From assembly GCA_023238725.1 (NCBI GenBank), contig CM041551.1, positions 2,260,104 through 2,324,103 of the forward strand: DNA of 64,000 bases. The letters run 5' to 3'. Below are positions 48,827 to 62,056 of the stretch, in pieces. The stretch is from Scortum barcoo. Taxonomy: Eukaryota; Chordata; Actinopteri; Centrarchiformes; Terapontidae. The translations under genes were made by a program, and so were the position numbers. Numbering within the stretch: position 1 is the stretch's first letter; each line of letters starts with the position of its first letter. The notes under the pieces are model-generated. The model had not been told where the DNA came from. It did not search any database and saw nothing but the letters and a program-made list of their open reading frames with translations.

Positions 48827-49479
48827 TAGTCTCTATTAATGAATAAAGCAATAAAGAGGAGATTTCTGCCCACTGCTACATGGAAGATAAATATGACATT
48901 GGGGCTGGAAGATAAATATGTAAGATTTGGGGCTTGAAATGAACTTTTTTCCTCAGTGTCCCACAGTTGACAAAAGGACTACTGTGCCAATCACTTCAGT
49001 GACTTGCTGTGATCTGCTATGGAAAATCAGGTTGTTGTTCCCTCCATTTATATCTGAATAGAAAATTGAAATCACCCTAGGTTTTTTTTTTTTGCCACAA
49101 ATTGGTTGGTCATTATTATTTCCTTAAATGGAATTACTGCTTATTGTTATTTTCTAAATGTTTGTTAAATAAATACATCACTGTAAACTTAGTATAGATG
49201 ATAACCATAACAGTTGTGCATTTTATCTGAAAAGCAACACACGTCTAATGCTCAAACATGTTTTGGAACCAAACAGATAGGAGAAACATTTAAGGTGTCA
49301 TTTCCAACTAAGTTGGGGATGCAGATTCATTTAGTGATACTTTTGAGATCACCAGAATTCAAGGAAGTGTATTTAGATCAAGGTCATGGTTGAATTATGT
49401 TAAAGGTGAAAACAAAAAATTAAAAAAGAGAGACAAATGCAATTTTAATAGTAACAATGATGAAGATGATAATGGTAAT
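48827..49479. other. No recognisable feature
   Basis: AT-rich, including a duplicated GAAGATAAATATG word (about 48882 and 48909). No gene recognised. Confidence 0.5.
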
Positions 49480-50830
49480 GATCAAAAGAATCTTGAAGAG
49501 AGAAGCACAGTGCAGTGCATCTGAGTGTAGCTTTTGCACCCAGTGCACTTTTTCACAGTTAATTCAAAGCATAATTTTGATGCTGTGGTCCAAAGCGGTT
49601 GCCACCCAGTTGTTTCCTTTGTCCAGCCCAAGTCAGATGGCTCTGGCATATCTGGATCCAGAATCAATGCCTGGTTTTAACAGGTTGCCTAGTAGTAAGT
49701 GCACTTGATGTGCTGGTTGAGTACTGCTTGGGTTGAAAGAATGCTCTCTAGAGTTGAAGACATCACTGTGAAGAACTGTTTCCTGGCATCATTCACTTCC
49801 ATGCTCTCACTGGCTTGGTTCTACATCAGCACCACAAATTGCTCTCTCAGTAACACTGGTCTTTCACTGACCATACTTGGCATGCAGAGGAGTTCATTGA
49901 AACCATCATTCACCTCTGGGGAAGACTTCCAAATTTCCGAGGCAGTTTTCTTTCCTCTGCCAGCGAATGCAGATAACAGTGTCCCTAAAGGTCTGGGAGA
50001 GTCAGACACTGTGTTAGATTCATTGTGGTAACCATTTTGTGAACAACCCACAGCTCATTAGGAGCTTATCTTGCTGAATCTTTCCTCCAATTGACAGAGC
50101 TGGCGGGGCTGTCTGGATTTCATGGGAGAAAAACTGTTGATGTCTCCCTTCCATGTTTAACAGGAGATGTACAGCATGTACAACAGAGACCACAGTCACT
50201 CTTTAGTGCTGCAAGCTGTGCCTTCTGTTTCGACTTAAGTGGCCTGTTCCAAACCGGGTATACTGATCCTCACCAAGGGTCTCATTCCTTTTCACAGTTT
50301 CAGCCACTTGGGTGTCCGTAATGTCCTATGTGTCAGTGACTAGTAAGCCTTGGCTGTGTTCTAGACATGATTTCACCATCCCTTGCAGAACTGTGACAGG
50401 TACCTTAACCTGCTTCAGGTATGCTGGTTGCACTCCAGGTTTCTGGTCATGGTTATGGTGTCCAGTGTCACTTGCACCATGCTGTTACTTTCTGGCCTTT
50501 TGCTCAGACTCTGTAATGATCCTGACAATTTCTGGCCCTGCTACCAGCCAGCGTCTGAGTGCTCCTAGATTGACAGTCCAAAAGCCCCACTGGAACCTTT
50601 CACCATTGAATTGTTCCACTCAGAAGACAGATTTTCCAGAATTCTGCTAGGATATCTGGGTGTTTTTCAGCTGGAGTTGTCATGTCATGTGTGCATACGG
50701 GATGCCATCTGTAGTTGTGCCTGTGATCTGTCAGTCTCTACTTCTCACACTAAGCAACTTTGCCACCACTTTATGGCTTTGTGATCTTTACTTTTTGGGC
50801 CATGGACAGAGATGTGGAGGAGAGGGATCA
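49480..50830 (-). pseudogene. Relic of a large uncharacterised multi-copy protein family with Cys-containing C-terminus
   Basis: Read 5' to 3' on the minus strand, these segments appear in order but in different frames: RWHPV-like wording (about 50700), KHPDILAEFW (50636-50665), NNSMVKGSSGAFGLS (50571-50615), LRRWLVAGPEIVRI (50519-50560) and PGVQPAYLKQVKVPVTVLQ (about 50390-50445). Next come VAETVKRNETLGEDQYTRF (about 50252-50308), ALKSDCGL (about 50190-50212) and FFSHEIQTAPPALS (about 50090-50135). The last are SAFAGRGKKT (49944-49973), NDARKQFF and QHIKCTYY (49690-49800), and PSDLGWTKETTGWQPLWTT running into a Cys-containing stretch (49547-49640). This order matches, from memory, large predicted proteins found in many copies in fish and some invertebrates and automatically annotated as uncharacterised or CXC (tesmin-like). 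Function is unknown. At least six frameshifts or stops and an internal deletion near 50050 make this copy dead. A mobile-element origin is inferred from multiplicity only. Confidence 0.65.
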
Positions 50831-53800
50831 GTATTTGATTGGGCAATGGCCCTTCTCCAGCCAGACCATATCCTTTTAATGCAGAAATACACTGAGAACA
50901 CAAACATGTTCTCAATGAACTTCTTATACCAAATGACCTTAGGGGGATTTTTATTTGAAAGGATGAGTTTCTCTACTGTTCCAGAATTGTCCCAGACACT
51001 GTGTGTTTGTATCCTAGTTGCTATTTTTTATTTTCTCCGGTATGACAGGACATCCTTAATTTCGAGCACTGGGGAGACATTCACCAGATTGATCAACATA
51101 TGTGTCCTGATGCCTTCAGATGGCTGCAGCGGATTAATGAACTTAAGCTGAAGCTTTTTTTACAGTATAAATCAACTGAAAACGCAAATCTAAGAATCAC
51201 TGAATTTATTCAAAGATAACTGCAGAATCATTACCAACATCCCTCCTTTAAACACATTAGTCATTATTTCTAAAGCTAAGAAAATACTTTAATTACTATT
51301 TCCTCCAAGCATTTAGTTTGTTCTCAGTGCAATGGTCCAGCTAATAATTTGCTTTGCACTGCCTCATCTGAATGAACCTTCCACTTTTTTGCAACTCTCC
51401 TTCATTCCTGTCACTAGTGGGATTTGGGAATATGACCTAACATCCCTTCCACTGTCCACTTACCCCTTACATTTAGATACAGGTATACAACACAATGAAT
51501 CCTAAAATCACCACTAGGTAACCATGTGCTTTAACATATCACTGCCACAGGGACGAAGTTCACTAGTTCTTACATTAAGTAAGTGACTAGTTTGGGGTCA
51601 GAATCATATATCTGGTTGAGAGTGAAATGATGGGGGGGTTGAGTGAGGGAATGGGTGGGAGAATGTGAGTGCAACAGTGTATGGGAAATACTATTTGATT
51701 CATTGTCTGTAATGAACCCCTGACCAACCCTTGCATCTGCAAGGGACTTGTTGTACACATAAATTGCAGACTTTGCATTCCTCAACACCTAAGAAAGAGT
51801 GTATTTGTGAACATGACCAGTGTGGTTGATTTTATGTGACAGTAAAGCACAAACCTAAATTGTTGCTGTCCCTAGAGTGATGTAAAGCCACGATGCAGGG
51901 TCCAGCACTCTCAGATCCCTCAGGAAGATAAAGTATATTTTCATTGCTGAATTGGACTTTGGCATTCCTCTTCACCTCCTCATGACTGTCAAAGCATGCC
52001 TATAGATATAGGGATAGAGCCTGGCTCATATATATTGAAAAAAATCAATGGAAACATACCATAATAAACTGTGGGGATCTCTGAGTAGAGCATTCTATTA
52101 CAATCCTACATGCAGAGCATCCCACTGGTTCTGTACTCTCTGTATGCATACAAGGAGACTGAGCCATCTGTTACTAAAACTGTTACTGAGTGTCTTTCAG
52201 AAAACAGAATAATTTCGTAAGTGGTCTCAGACTGCTCATGCTATAATTATGAGATTAGAGGTGTGAGGGCATGAATGAGGGAGAAAGGGCATTATTGAGG
52301 GAGAGTACACTAGTAGACTTTTTTGACATTTGTTTACCTATTGGGGGGGTAAGTGGGGTATACTCCAACCTAAATATTCTCCACTGGAAGAAAAGCACCC
52401 ACAGCAAGGTCACCTACACATTAGACCGGCTTACTGTTAACTGTATGTTAATAATTAAACTATGTCTGCCTTTAATTACAGTTGTATTACTGGAGTTGAA
52501 GGCAATGGGGTTCTCTCCAGTGTCTCTTTTGCTACTGAAAGCAGGAAACCAAAACATGATTACAACATAACCTCTAGCAAAAGCTGCTATGCAAACTTTA
52601 ATCAAATGAAATTGAAATAATAAAATACAATTATAGCTGTTATAATGAAATGCAAACTAAGAGGACAGAGTAATCAATTATTCAAACTACTTTTCATATA
52701 GGTTTTCAGCCTTACCCACATTGCATATGGGCATTTCAAGGAAGGTGGCTGTCACCTCAAAATTGGACTCATAGTAAATTCATGCAAGTATGACAAATTC
52801 TTTGCAATTAAAGGGCTAAGACATAAATTGTTTACTACGTCCTCAACAAGCTCCACATCTATGGTATCTGTCAAACAGAAGTGTGGCTTTAGGCTACATC
52901 ATGGGAACATTAGCAAGGATTTAGTTAGACTGTGATATTACTAACATCCACCAATGGATGAATGAAGCTTGGAAGCTGACTTCACTTGAGCTGCCTCAGG
53001 AATGTTTCTAGTCATAAATACAGTCGTTTGTCATGCCGTGCAGCAAATTTTAAAAAACATGACAAGACTGATGATGCTCTTCAGGAAAAGCCTCCTCCCA
53101 TTTGGAGGGATACTTTTAGACTTTTTGGCAGGTACTCCAACTTCTCATCACTAGATGTTACAGCCAATGATCTACATAAAAACCCCTGCTTAATGGAGGG
53201 GACGTCCAGCGCTTATGCCTACTGTCAATGTTACCAAAGGTTAAAATATGGTAGACTTACTAAAAAATATAACAGGAGGACAGCAAGAAGAGTAAACTAC
53301 TAAAACATGGGAGAGTTGAATGGTCTTCTTCCACCTGTGCACCTGTGCACTCTAACCAATATAACCTATTAGTCATTGCATAAAAATAACTATCAGAAAG
53401 CAAAGTAATTTACAGAGGACTTCAGCATTACATTTTCATGACCATCTTGGGGGAGGTTTAGCCTCTTACTAGCACATGAAATAGTGACAGCATGTTGTTT
53501 TTACATTTCAGTTTGTGTACATGTTAACATTATACACAGTGTTAAGTGTTTTAGAGGTTGCAGTAGGTGCGGTGTGTTGAACTTTTGTGGGTCACCATAA
53601 ATTTAAACCCAGGCAGACATTTGATTTGTCATGGCAGGAAAAGCATAGTTGTGAATCAGGAGATTAATAATGACTGTCATGGGTTTACATGCATCCTTGT
53701 GACACTTTTTTCACTTGTCTTGATTCATCGTCTTGCAACAATTAAGTGCTGCAGTTCATCCATTAACAGAAATCCACATCTTTGACCTTTTTAACTATTG

Positions 53801-55440
53801 CAGGCCCTTATTAGGACTGAGGTTGATCAGAGTCAGCATTCTGAAAGCTGCACTCACACACACACAAAAAAAGAACGTTTCAGTTTGACACCACTGCATA
53901 AGTTGCATTTAGTGGTTTACCATACCCTCCTGTTCCCCTCAACTCTTAGTTAAAATAGCAGCTCATGTCATGTGTGATGCCACTTGCAGAAGAGGAGGGG
54001 CTGGGTCAAATGGGAGCAGAAAATTTCAAATGGAATGCACTTACATTTAGGTATGCATAGGAATGAAGAAATAATGAATAATAACACTTCTTACCTACAA
54101 ACAAGTGGAGTGCAATTTTGCAGATGACTTATTTATCTGCGTCTGAAACCTTGAAACATTGTTTGTTTACTTATGTCTACTTATCACTTGATCTCCCATG
54201 GTGCATTGCATTGTGCAGGGGAAATCACAAAGCTTGAGCTCATAAAAATTCACTGGTGTTTTCAGTGTAATGGAACGACACTTAAGATGGCAGCAGGATC
54301 CCTAGAGGAGGAGTGCCCAGGGCAAGTCAAAGAGGGCATGTTAAAAAGCTAGTGGGGTGCATTCCATTTGTGTTTACTTGCTCTTTATCCTCCCTCACTG
54401 CCACTTGTGAATATTAGAGAGAGAAGGAGTAAAACAGCAGAGACAGTTCTGCTTTCATTACAGATAAATGGGTCACAAACTTGTGGTGTCAGGATTATTA
54501 AAAAGGATGAGCTGCCCAGTGCTTTTAGGGTGTCTGCACGAAGGCAGCACCAAAATGAATGTTCAGGTCACTGATGAAAAAAGGGAACAGGAGGGAAAGA
54601 AATTTAACACATTATATAGCTATGGAACACAGTGAAGCTCGGCCCCTACATGCATGCATGTATAGTGAGAGCTATATTAAAAGAGTACTCTACTACTAGA
54701 TTTAGCATCACATTCTTTGACATTGACATCTTTAACATTGTTGAACATGATGGGCAGTTACAAAAAAAGGATGAAAATCAGAAACCGCCAACAATTTGAT
54801 CTGAGATTGTGATGAGACTGTGTGTCTCAGACCCCCTAAACCCCCCAAAATTTGAACCATGGTCACACTGCCTCCACCTCTAGTCCTGACAGCCTTATAA
54901 TTCTTACAGCTACTATAGGTCTTGGGTATAGGGTTGGGTCAGCAGTGCAGTGCAATCTGGTGCTCTGAAATGGACTTTAGAGGCAACAAGTGTCACCACA
55001 CGTAATCACTAATTAACATTACACTGACTCTGATAAAGAGTCATACTCCGTAGGGCAGGGTAAGGACGGAGGGATCAGGGACTGGGTTTTGGCTAAGGAG
55101 AGGACCTGACTGTGCTCCAGTGGAAGGAGCTGCCTCCAGGAGCCCTGCCAATCAGAGCAGCAGCTCATTAGCAGAGGAGCTGCTGATGTGAAACAACACC
55201 CAATAAATTATAGGCGGAGAAACCAGTGCTGGGAAGTGAATTGTTAAGGTAGAGCTAATGGATTTTGACTGAAAGAAACTTAACAGATAGGTTTCATTGG
55301 CACACGGTAATTTAAAACATTGCAAGGAAAGTTAAGGGTGCCCAGCTTTAAACAACCATTTTCAGATGCTCAATAAGAACTTTTCTGCTTCTGTACCAAA
55401 CGCTGAGATGGGCAGAATTCATCAGAGTGGAGATAGCTGT
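50831..55440. other. No recognised gene
   Basis: The first 300 bases may hold further decayed N-terminal parts of the relic above, but nothing aligns convincingly. A plus-strand open frame at 52986-53303 (105 residues, including KPPPIWRDTFRLFGRYSNFS and a basic C-terminus) is not recognised. Short (CA) runs lie near 53852-53865. A duplicated CACCTGTGCAC occurs at about 53331-53350. Confidence 0.4.
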
Positions 55441-55446
55441 GAGAGG

Positions 55447-55467
55447 GCACACACACACACACACACG
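55447..55467. repeat. (CA)n microsatellite
   Basis: About ten CA units. A pyrimidine-rich (TCC)n-like tract follows at about 55588-55670. Confidence 0.9.
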
Positions 55468-57018
55468 TGGCTCATGATGGGAGGTTTCGCTGCAGACTGC
55501 TGCTGTGCTTGCCCAAGAAGCAGAGTAAAGGAAAGTCCTTAAAAGTCATCCAGCCCATGAAAGGGGGCTGCTCCTGATGAATCACCAGCACCTCCTCCTC
55601 CTCTTCGTCCCCCTCCTCATCCCTCCTTCTGTAGCTCTTTCTCTGTTCTCCTCTCCTCCCTCTGCTCCTGAGGCATACAGCTTTAATATTGATTCAGCTC
55701 GCTAACTGCCCTCCCTGTGTGCCCTGTTAGAGAGGCTGAAGACTTTCTCTAGTCGTTTACAACTTCTCACTCCAAAAAACGACTTTAAAAGACTTTTCTT
55801 TTCTCATTGGCCTTTATTTTGCACAACTTCTCAAACTCTCAAATAGTATTGGCTTTAATACTGGGTCATTTATCTTGAGGTAAGATATATAAAAAGTGTT
55901 CTTTAGAAAGTATAAAATATAAAACAAATGTTACAACCTGTGGGAAGCAGAAAGGAAGTGATGGAAGCTGGTTTGCCATTGCGCTTTTGCCTGAGGTCTT
56001 GCCGTTGGCTCGAATAGGTAAAGTATGTTTACTCAACCATCCCCATCTCCATAACATCCTCTTTTCACTTTGTTCAGTGGAAGCCCAAAGAATATTGCCG
56101 AACACAGGCCACCACAACAGCACTGACAGCCTGAGAGCATTTCTGTTTTTTTCAGTAGGAAAAAACCCTAAAAATTTGCCTAAAAATGCCTGAAAAAAAA
56201 AAGTTTTGTTTATTGTGAGTACATGATTTTAAAACTGCTGCAATACTGCTTTTTGTATTCTCTAGAGGGAGGACACACACTCAATTTTACAACAACAATA
56301 CAACTTTCTAATTCATGCTTAACACTTATGTTTGGCACTTTATAGCAGTCGTATTTGCAGCATCGTTAAATAGTGAGTTGTAATTGAAATGGTGTATTGG
56401 CGCTGACCGCTGCGATAACTGCTGATATACATGTTTATAAATTCACCTTGCAAGTGTCAAATAAAATCTTTACAGTGTGTTCAAGTGACGCCGAGCTAAA
56501 TTTTTATCAACCTAATCAGTGGAATGAACAGCAACTGCCTCAGAGTCCAGTTAGTAGACACTCTCATCTGCATAATACAACCAAGGATGGAAAAAGGCCA
56601 GCAGGAAGAAGAGCTTTGTTTGAACCTGACCAAATAGATGGAAATGTCAGTTTCACTCACAGTGTAAAGATCTGAGTGTGTATTTATCAAGTGTCTCAGA
56701 GTCCCACCAAGGAATCATGATCAAATTTAACTTGATACTAAAGACACTTCTGCTCAGATTCAGTTAAGCAGAGCTAAGTGAAGCATCCTACATTTACTTT
56801 CAGCAAGGAGAAGGACTGCTCCTCGGAGAGAGTGTGACATTTGTGTCTTCTGACACTCAGACACGCAAAGTAAAAATTATTATGTCATAGTTGTAGTTTT
56901 CTGACAGCACCAAAAACATGGGTGATTATATGGAGTATATGAAATGAAGAAAATGAAAATTGAAATAAAGAGAATAGAACTACTATTACTGTCTATTGTG
57001 TAGACCTTGTAATAAAAT
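55468..57018. other. No recognised gene
   Basis: Contains the TCC-rich tract noted above. Short open frames have no recognisable content on either strand. Confidence 0.5.
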
Positions 57019-57051
57019 ATACATTTTCCATATATATGATGGAAAATGTAT
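57019..57051. repeat. Perfect hairpin, 13-bp arms, 7-base loop
   Basis: Bases 57019-57031 are exactly reverse-complementary to 57039-57051. The arms carry ACATTTTCCAT and ATGGAAAATGT. No function inferred. Confidence 0.85.
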
Positions 57052-60000
57052 TTGGATAGCACTTATCAAAACCAGAATCACAAAGTGCTCTATGACTACT
57101 CATAAAACACAACAATAAAATTCACATGTATGAATAAACAGGCAGACATTAGGAAACAAAGGTAACAATAAATACAATTAATACCATAAAATGATAAATT
57201 AGACCCTGTGCATGAAATGTAAAAATGATTAGAAAGCCTAAGCTAAGACTAAGTATACATTGGTTTTTGTTCTATAGCCTGTTTGAAAACAATACTTGCA
57301 GGCACATAGCTACATTTAGAGGGTTGGTCTGGCAACAGATGTCCTGTCCTTTCAGCAGTCTAAATTTGTCAAATTAAAACGACAGCTTCTCAAGTTAAAG
57401 TCTGTTTAGAACCAAAACTTCTCTCTGTTTCCTCAGACAGACAGTGGTGGCATGGGAAAATGGGAGAGTAGAAAGACTGTTGTGCTGAATTTTGGGGTAA
57501 CTGGAAGCTAACCACTTGAATTTGACCATGTCAGACTCATCCTGACATAGTTAATTTTGGAAATGTTTTTTGCATGGGAGCATGACTGTGGATTTTATGC
57601 CCTGTTTGTTAGATTGTAGATACAGGTGAGTGAGGCGGGCTTAGCTCCAATTAAAGTCTAATGCCCTATCTGCAATTTTATATGTGTGCAAAACCTCTAC
57701 TCTGGTGAGTGTCTGACTTTATCCTCAGTAAATAATGCATGACATGACCCGGACATGCACACAGTGATTTTGTGTATCACATCTCATGGGAAGCTCTTAT
57801 CTGATTCTTTGGGTAATTATTGTGGGTTTATTTGGCATCAGATCAATGATTTTTAAACTACAGGCCTGTGTAGTTTTGTTTACTGAAAAGCACCTGTTCC
57901 CAGTGCATCCTGTTCAGCAGCCTCTCCTTCATTCACTTATCATTTCTGCTCTGCATTGAATCCTCTCTTGTCCATCAGCATGCACTGACAGCGTTACTTT
58001 CCTTCTAAAAATCACACACCTCTTTCTCCTTTCTGTCAGTCACAAAACTATGATTTTGGGATAGAGAACACTCTGCCATAGCAATCAGTGTCAGAACTAA
58101 ATCACTCACTAAGTGGTGTGATTTTATTCTTCCTATATCATTTTTATGTTTGGTTTTAAATGTGGCAATATCTTAAGAAAGTCTCTCTCTCCTTCTCCCC
58201 TCCTGAAGCTGATGGTTCAGACAGGTGTTTTTTATGACTGTTATATTGCCTCCAAAAATGGAGATTTGATCTGGCTATGGAATGAGCTTCCTTATAAAAA
58301 TGTCATAAAATGTTGTATTTGAGCTATAGGGGCCTGCCAGCCATATGCTGTTGTTTTTGTTTGTATATTTTGTTGCTCAAAATGGCACCTCAGACTGCAC
58401 CCTCTTTTGTCCTCAGGAGAAAAGTCTGCCTATGAACCCAGCTACCACTGGTCAAGATGACCCATGACATCAGGTCATACAATACTGCTTCATTTTTTCA
58501 AACCCTGATTTTACTTAAAAACCTTTGACAAGTACAAGGTGAAAGGGACTGGATCTGCAGATCTGCAGATCTTTTAATAAGTTCCATTCTTTAAAAAAAA
58601 AAAAATCTCCTCCAATACAATGTTTCTGCCTGATCACCAGATTCTGCAGCTCCTAAGAAATAGGAGAGAGTTAGGAAATTTGATTGAACACCTTCACTCC
58701 AACACCTCCCAGTAAGACCACACTTTCATCATGCTGAGATTTTTTTGCCGAAGAAAGACTGATTTCTCACCGCTCTGTCTCCACCTCTGCAGCACTAATC
58801 AGACTCTCATTGCTGTGATCCTACAGCCCTACAGCCCAACCAGTGAAGATCACAGTCAATAGATGGAGCTAGGAGGCTATGAGAGAAAACCAAAGACTCT
58901 GGGATGACCTGGGATGCTTTTGATTGAGTGAGCAACTGTTTTGTCATGCGAGTACAGCAGTCCCAAGCCTCAGTTTGCCAAAGAGCTCAGGGAATAAGCA
59001 CTAGATGTGTATGACTTTTGAAGGTGATTTTTTTTGTTTTGTCACTGCCAGTAATTCATATCTTGCTGGTATTCACCTTCTTGAGAATTGTCCACCTTCA
59101 TTACTCAAACACTTAATATTTCTTTCTAAAGTTATGATGACAAAATCAGAAGAATACAACCAACCTACCACATGTCAAATCAAAATCAGTTAAGTAAGTA
59201 GGTTAAGGTTACCACATAAACAGCTTCTATTACACTGATCAATTATTCAGTATATATGTAATTAATAAAACTGCACCACAGTATGTATGCTAATGAAAGG
59301 TATCCACGGTATCAGTTATTTAATCTGAACAGGCCACAAATAATGTGGCAAGTCAAGGTTCAAGGACAAACTGCACAAGCCCCTTATTGATGCTTAAAAT
59401 GCTTATTAATAAAAGGAAGTGGAGTATTCTGGTCCAATCATCCTCCAACACCACCTCAAAACTCTTTACAGAGCTGTAACCTTAATTACTGGCCTTGAAT
59501 GCAGCACGTCGGGAGCAGCTGAAAGTCCACTGACTTTACAGTACACTCAGTGTACTGACATGCATATGTGAAAATAATTGGCAAAAGAGAGACTTAAAGG
59601 CAGTTGTGATTTGTCACATCTTTGGTCTTATTTTTGTAGTTTTGGACATACTCACTTGTGACATATTGCACCAAAATAATTGCTAAGATCTGTAAAATAA
59701 TTGCAGTGACTGTGAGATGGGTCAGGAAACACAAACAGGAAGATGATCAGAAAAATAAGTCTCTGCAGATTATCTAATCTACTTAATTTAAAGGTAAAAA
59801 TGAGAGGGAGCAAATGTTGAAAAACCCACAAGAAAACCGATATGGCAGAAGTAGAGTGTTTAAGCCAACAAACAGTTCACAGCTCCACAACAGGGACTAA
59901 AGAGATGTGGTGGATAGACTGTCTTCTTCCAAAGTCAAGAAAAAAACTTTTAAAATTCACTTCATTGCTTGACTTTGTGCTTTCCTCCAAATAGGCTAAC

Positions 60001-61799
60001 CTGGGTTTTAGTTGACCATTCAAGCTTTTTGCCACACTCTCAGATCTCAGCACTTGAGAAGTTCATTTCCATTTCAAGCTAAAACAGCTCTTTGGGTTGC
60101 AGTTATGCATGTCAGGGGTGAGTGTTACACAAGAAAGGTAATGTAAGAAAGTTGAAGAGGCTAAAATGGAATGCATCATTTTCCTAAGATGTTTAAAGGA
60201 AAAACAAAATGTGTCCAGTGCCAACAGGGGCCAAGCTTATATGTGTTGAAGTAGACTAAAATAGATTAAGAATCAGAGAGACAGTAATGTTGTGAAGAAT
60301 ATGTGGTGCAAAATATATCATAGCCATAGCTGACTGGTGGCCTCCCCTCACATTGTTAGAGCAGGAGGTTTTATGTTTTTGTTTTTTTTTTGCTTTTTTA
60401 AATTGTAAACAAATTTTTTACCTGCTGAAACACACACACACCTTCCACTAAGCTATTTCTGTGTAGTGTGGTGATATATGATGGCCGACATTAAATAGTC
60501 AGAGGACTATGTAATAAATAACTATTTTGACATGTTCACAATAACTTGTTAATAACATTTATGACAAGAGACAAAAGCAACTTTCCTCTCATGGCTTCTG
60601 CCTGTCAGATCATTTTTAATATTATCTGCTTCTGGTGCTGTCTTTTGCTGAAGTGTAGTTACGTTTCTGCCTCCCCTTGTCCAATGTGACACCAGCACCA
60701 CCACCGAAGAAAACGTGCTATCATCCAAATGTATTTTAGCTGGGACATGCCAAGGAAACCAGAGGTAGCTACAGTGACCACCTGCACAGCCAAACGCCTC
60801 ATTGATGCTGGTGTGTATTGTCCCAATACACGTGGTATGTTTTGGTCCAAAGTGGTGAAGGAGGAGCAGAGAGCAGAGATCAGACACATAAATAGAAGAA
60901 GGCGATGTATTAGCTTGCCCAGTCTGCTCAATGTGTCTGATTAAGAACAGTAGGAAACAAATCCAAACAATATGTGAGTAGAAACACTGGAAATAGCATC
61001 TGCCAGCCTAATAGGGTCTCTACTACTGTGATGTGTGTGTGTAAGGGTGTTTGATGCATTGAGAGACCCAGTTTGTGTGAAGCAGTTTGGATTTTATACT
61101 TTCAGAGTGAAGAATTTGGGTTGCTTCCCTTTTCTTTAAAGAGTGATTAAACTCACTGTTTGAGCCAATCTTCGTTTAACGCGCAACTTTGAAAAATGTT
61201 TGCTGAGTGTGAGTCAGAGAGGGACAGTTAGAAGTTGGGGAGGAGAGTCCGTGGATAAATATTCTTAGCTAAATCTATTTGATGGCAGACTAATATGGAA
61301 GTGTCACCAAAGGAAAATTGTGACTATAAAATGGGGCACAGACAGTCTGGGCAGCAGAGTGATGACATTTCTGCTGGGCAGCAACAAAGCGGCACCAGCT
61401 CCATAAAGCCTGACTGACTGAATGAGGATGTTACACCTTTGCCGGTCAGGTGTTGGAGGTTCCCCATTGCTCTTAGACATAGTACCTGGGTCCCACCTCG
61501 CTCTCACCTTGAATAAGCTAAACTGAGACAGGACACACAGCTTCCAAAAAACAGGCTTTTCTTCAGCTAGTTAAAGGAACCAAAGGAGCTTTAATTCCTT
61601 TGGATGTGGAGTTATGGTACGTATGGGTTTTGAAGTAGGATGAGATCCATGCCCCACTGGGTCTGTCTGAAAGCACAAATCCACTTGATGTAAAACTGCA
61701 ACCCATCCACACTCATCAGTCCATCACAGTCTAATGGCACAGTAAATCATATACACATAGATGGCTGAGAGAAAACTCGAGGCCTGATACTCATCATGT
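57052..61799. other. No recognised gene
   Basis: At about 57055-57200 the phrase 'caaaaccagaatcacaaagtgctcta' followed by AC/AAT-rich sequence resembles a dispersed fish repeat but is weak. A triple CTGCAGAT lies at about 58555. Open frames at 60549-60944 overlap on both strands and are not recognisable. Nothing else supported. Confidence 0.4.
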
Positions 61800-62056
61800 A
61801 CACCACTGAAATCTATAGAGAACATGACTAACTGGTACAGGGACTGCTGTGGGTTATGGTTAGTCTCTACCTGGTCTGAGACTAGTTTTACTTACTTATC
61901 ACTCAATAATAGATTTAACAAGATTATTTATTATATATTCTTTATTCTTATTCTATTTTTCTCTCTTTATTGCACACCTGAAGGAGCTAATGGCCATTCG
62001 TTTCACTGTGATTCTACCTTGTAAGATTTTGTGTGACAAATAAACATGAGCTTGAA
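61800..62056 (+). mobile_element. LINE-type 3' end, 5'-truncated
   Basis: A pattern of T-rich untranslated sequence, TTATTGCACACCTGAAGGAG, then TTCGTTTCACTGTGATTCTA and GTGTGACAAATAAACATGAG is the style of several fish LINE 3' ends ('tttcgttg.. gtgacaataaa..ttgaa'). No coding part precedes it, fitting heavy 5' truncation. No target-site duplication was found by eye. Confidence 0.55.

Noticed and set aside
49457..51151. Several plus-strand open frames of 80-160 codons
   Set aside because: The ordered family motifs are all on the minus strand; these are antisense shadows.
60549..60944. Overlapping open frames on both strands that might be an exon
   Set aside because: Neither translation is recognisable and no convincing splice context was found.
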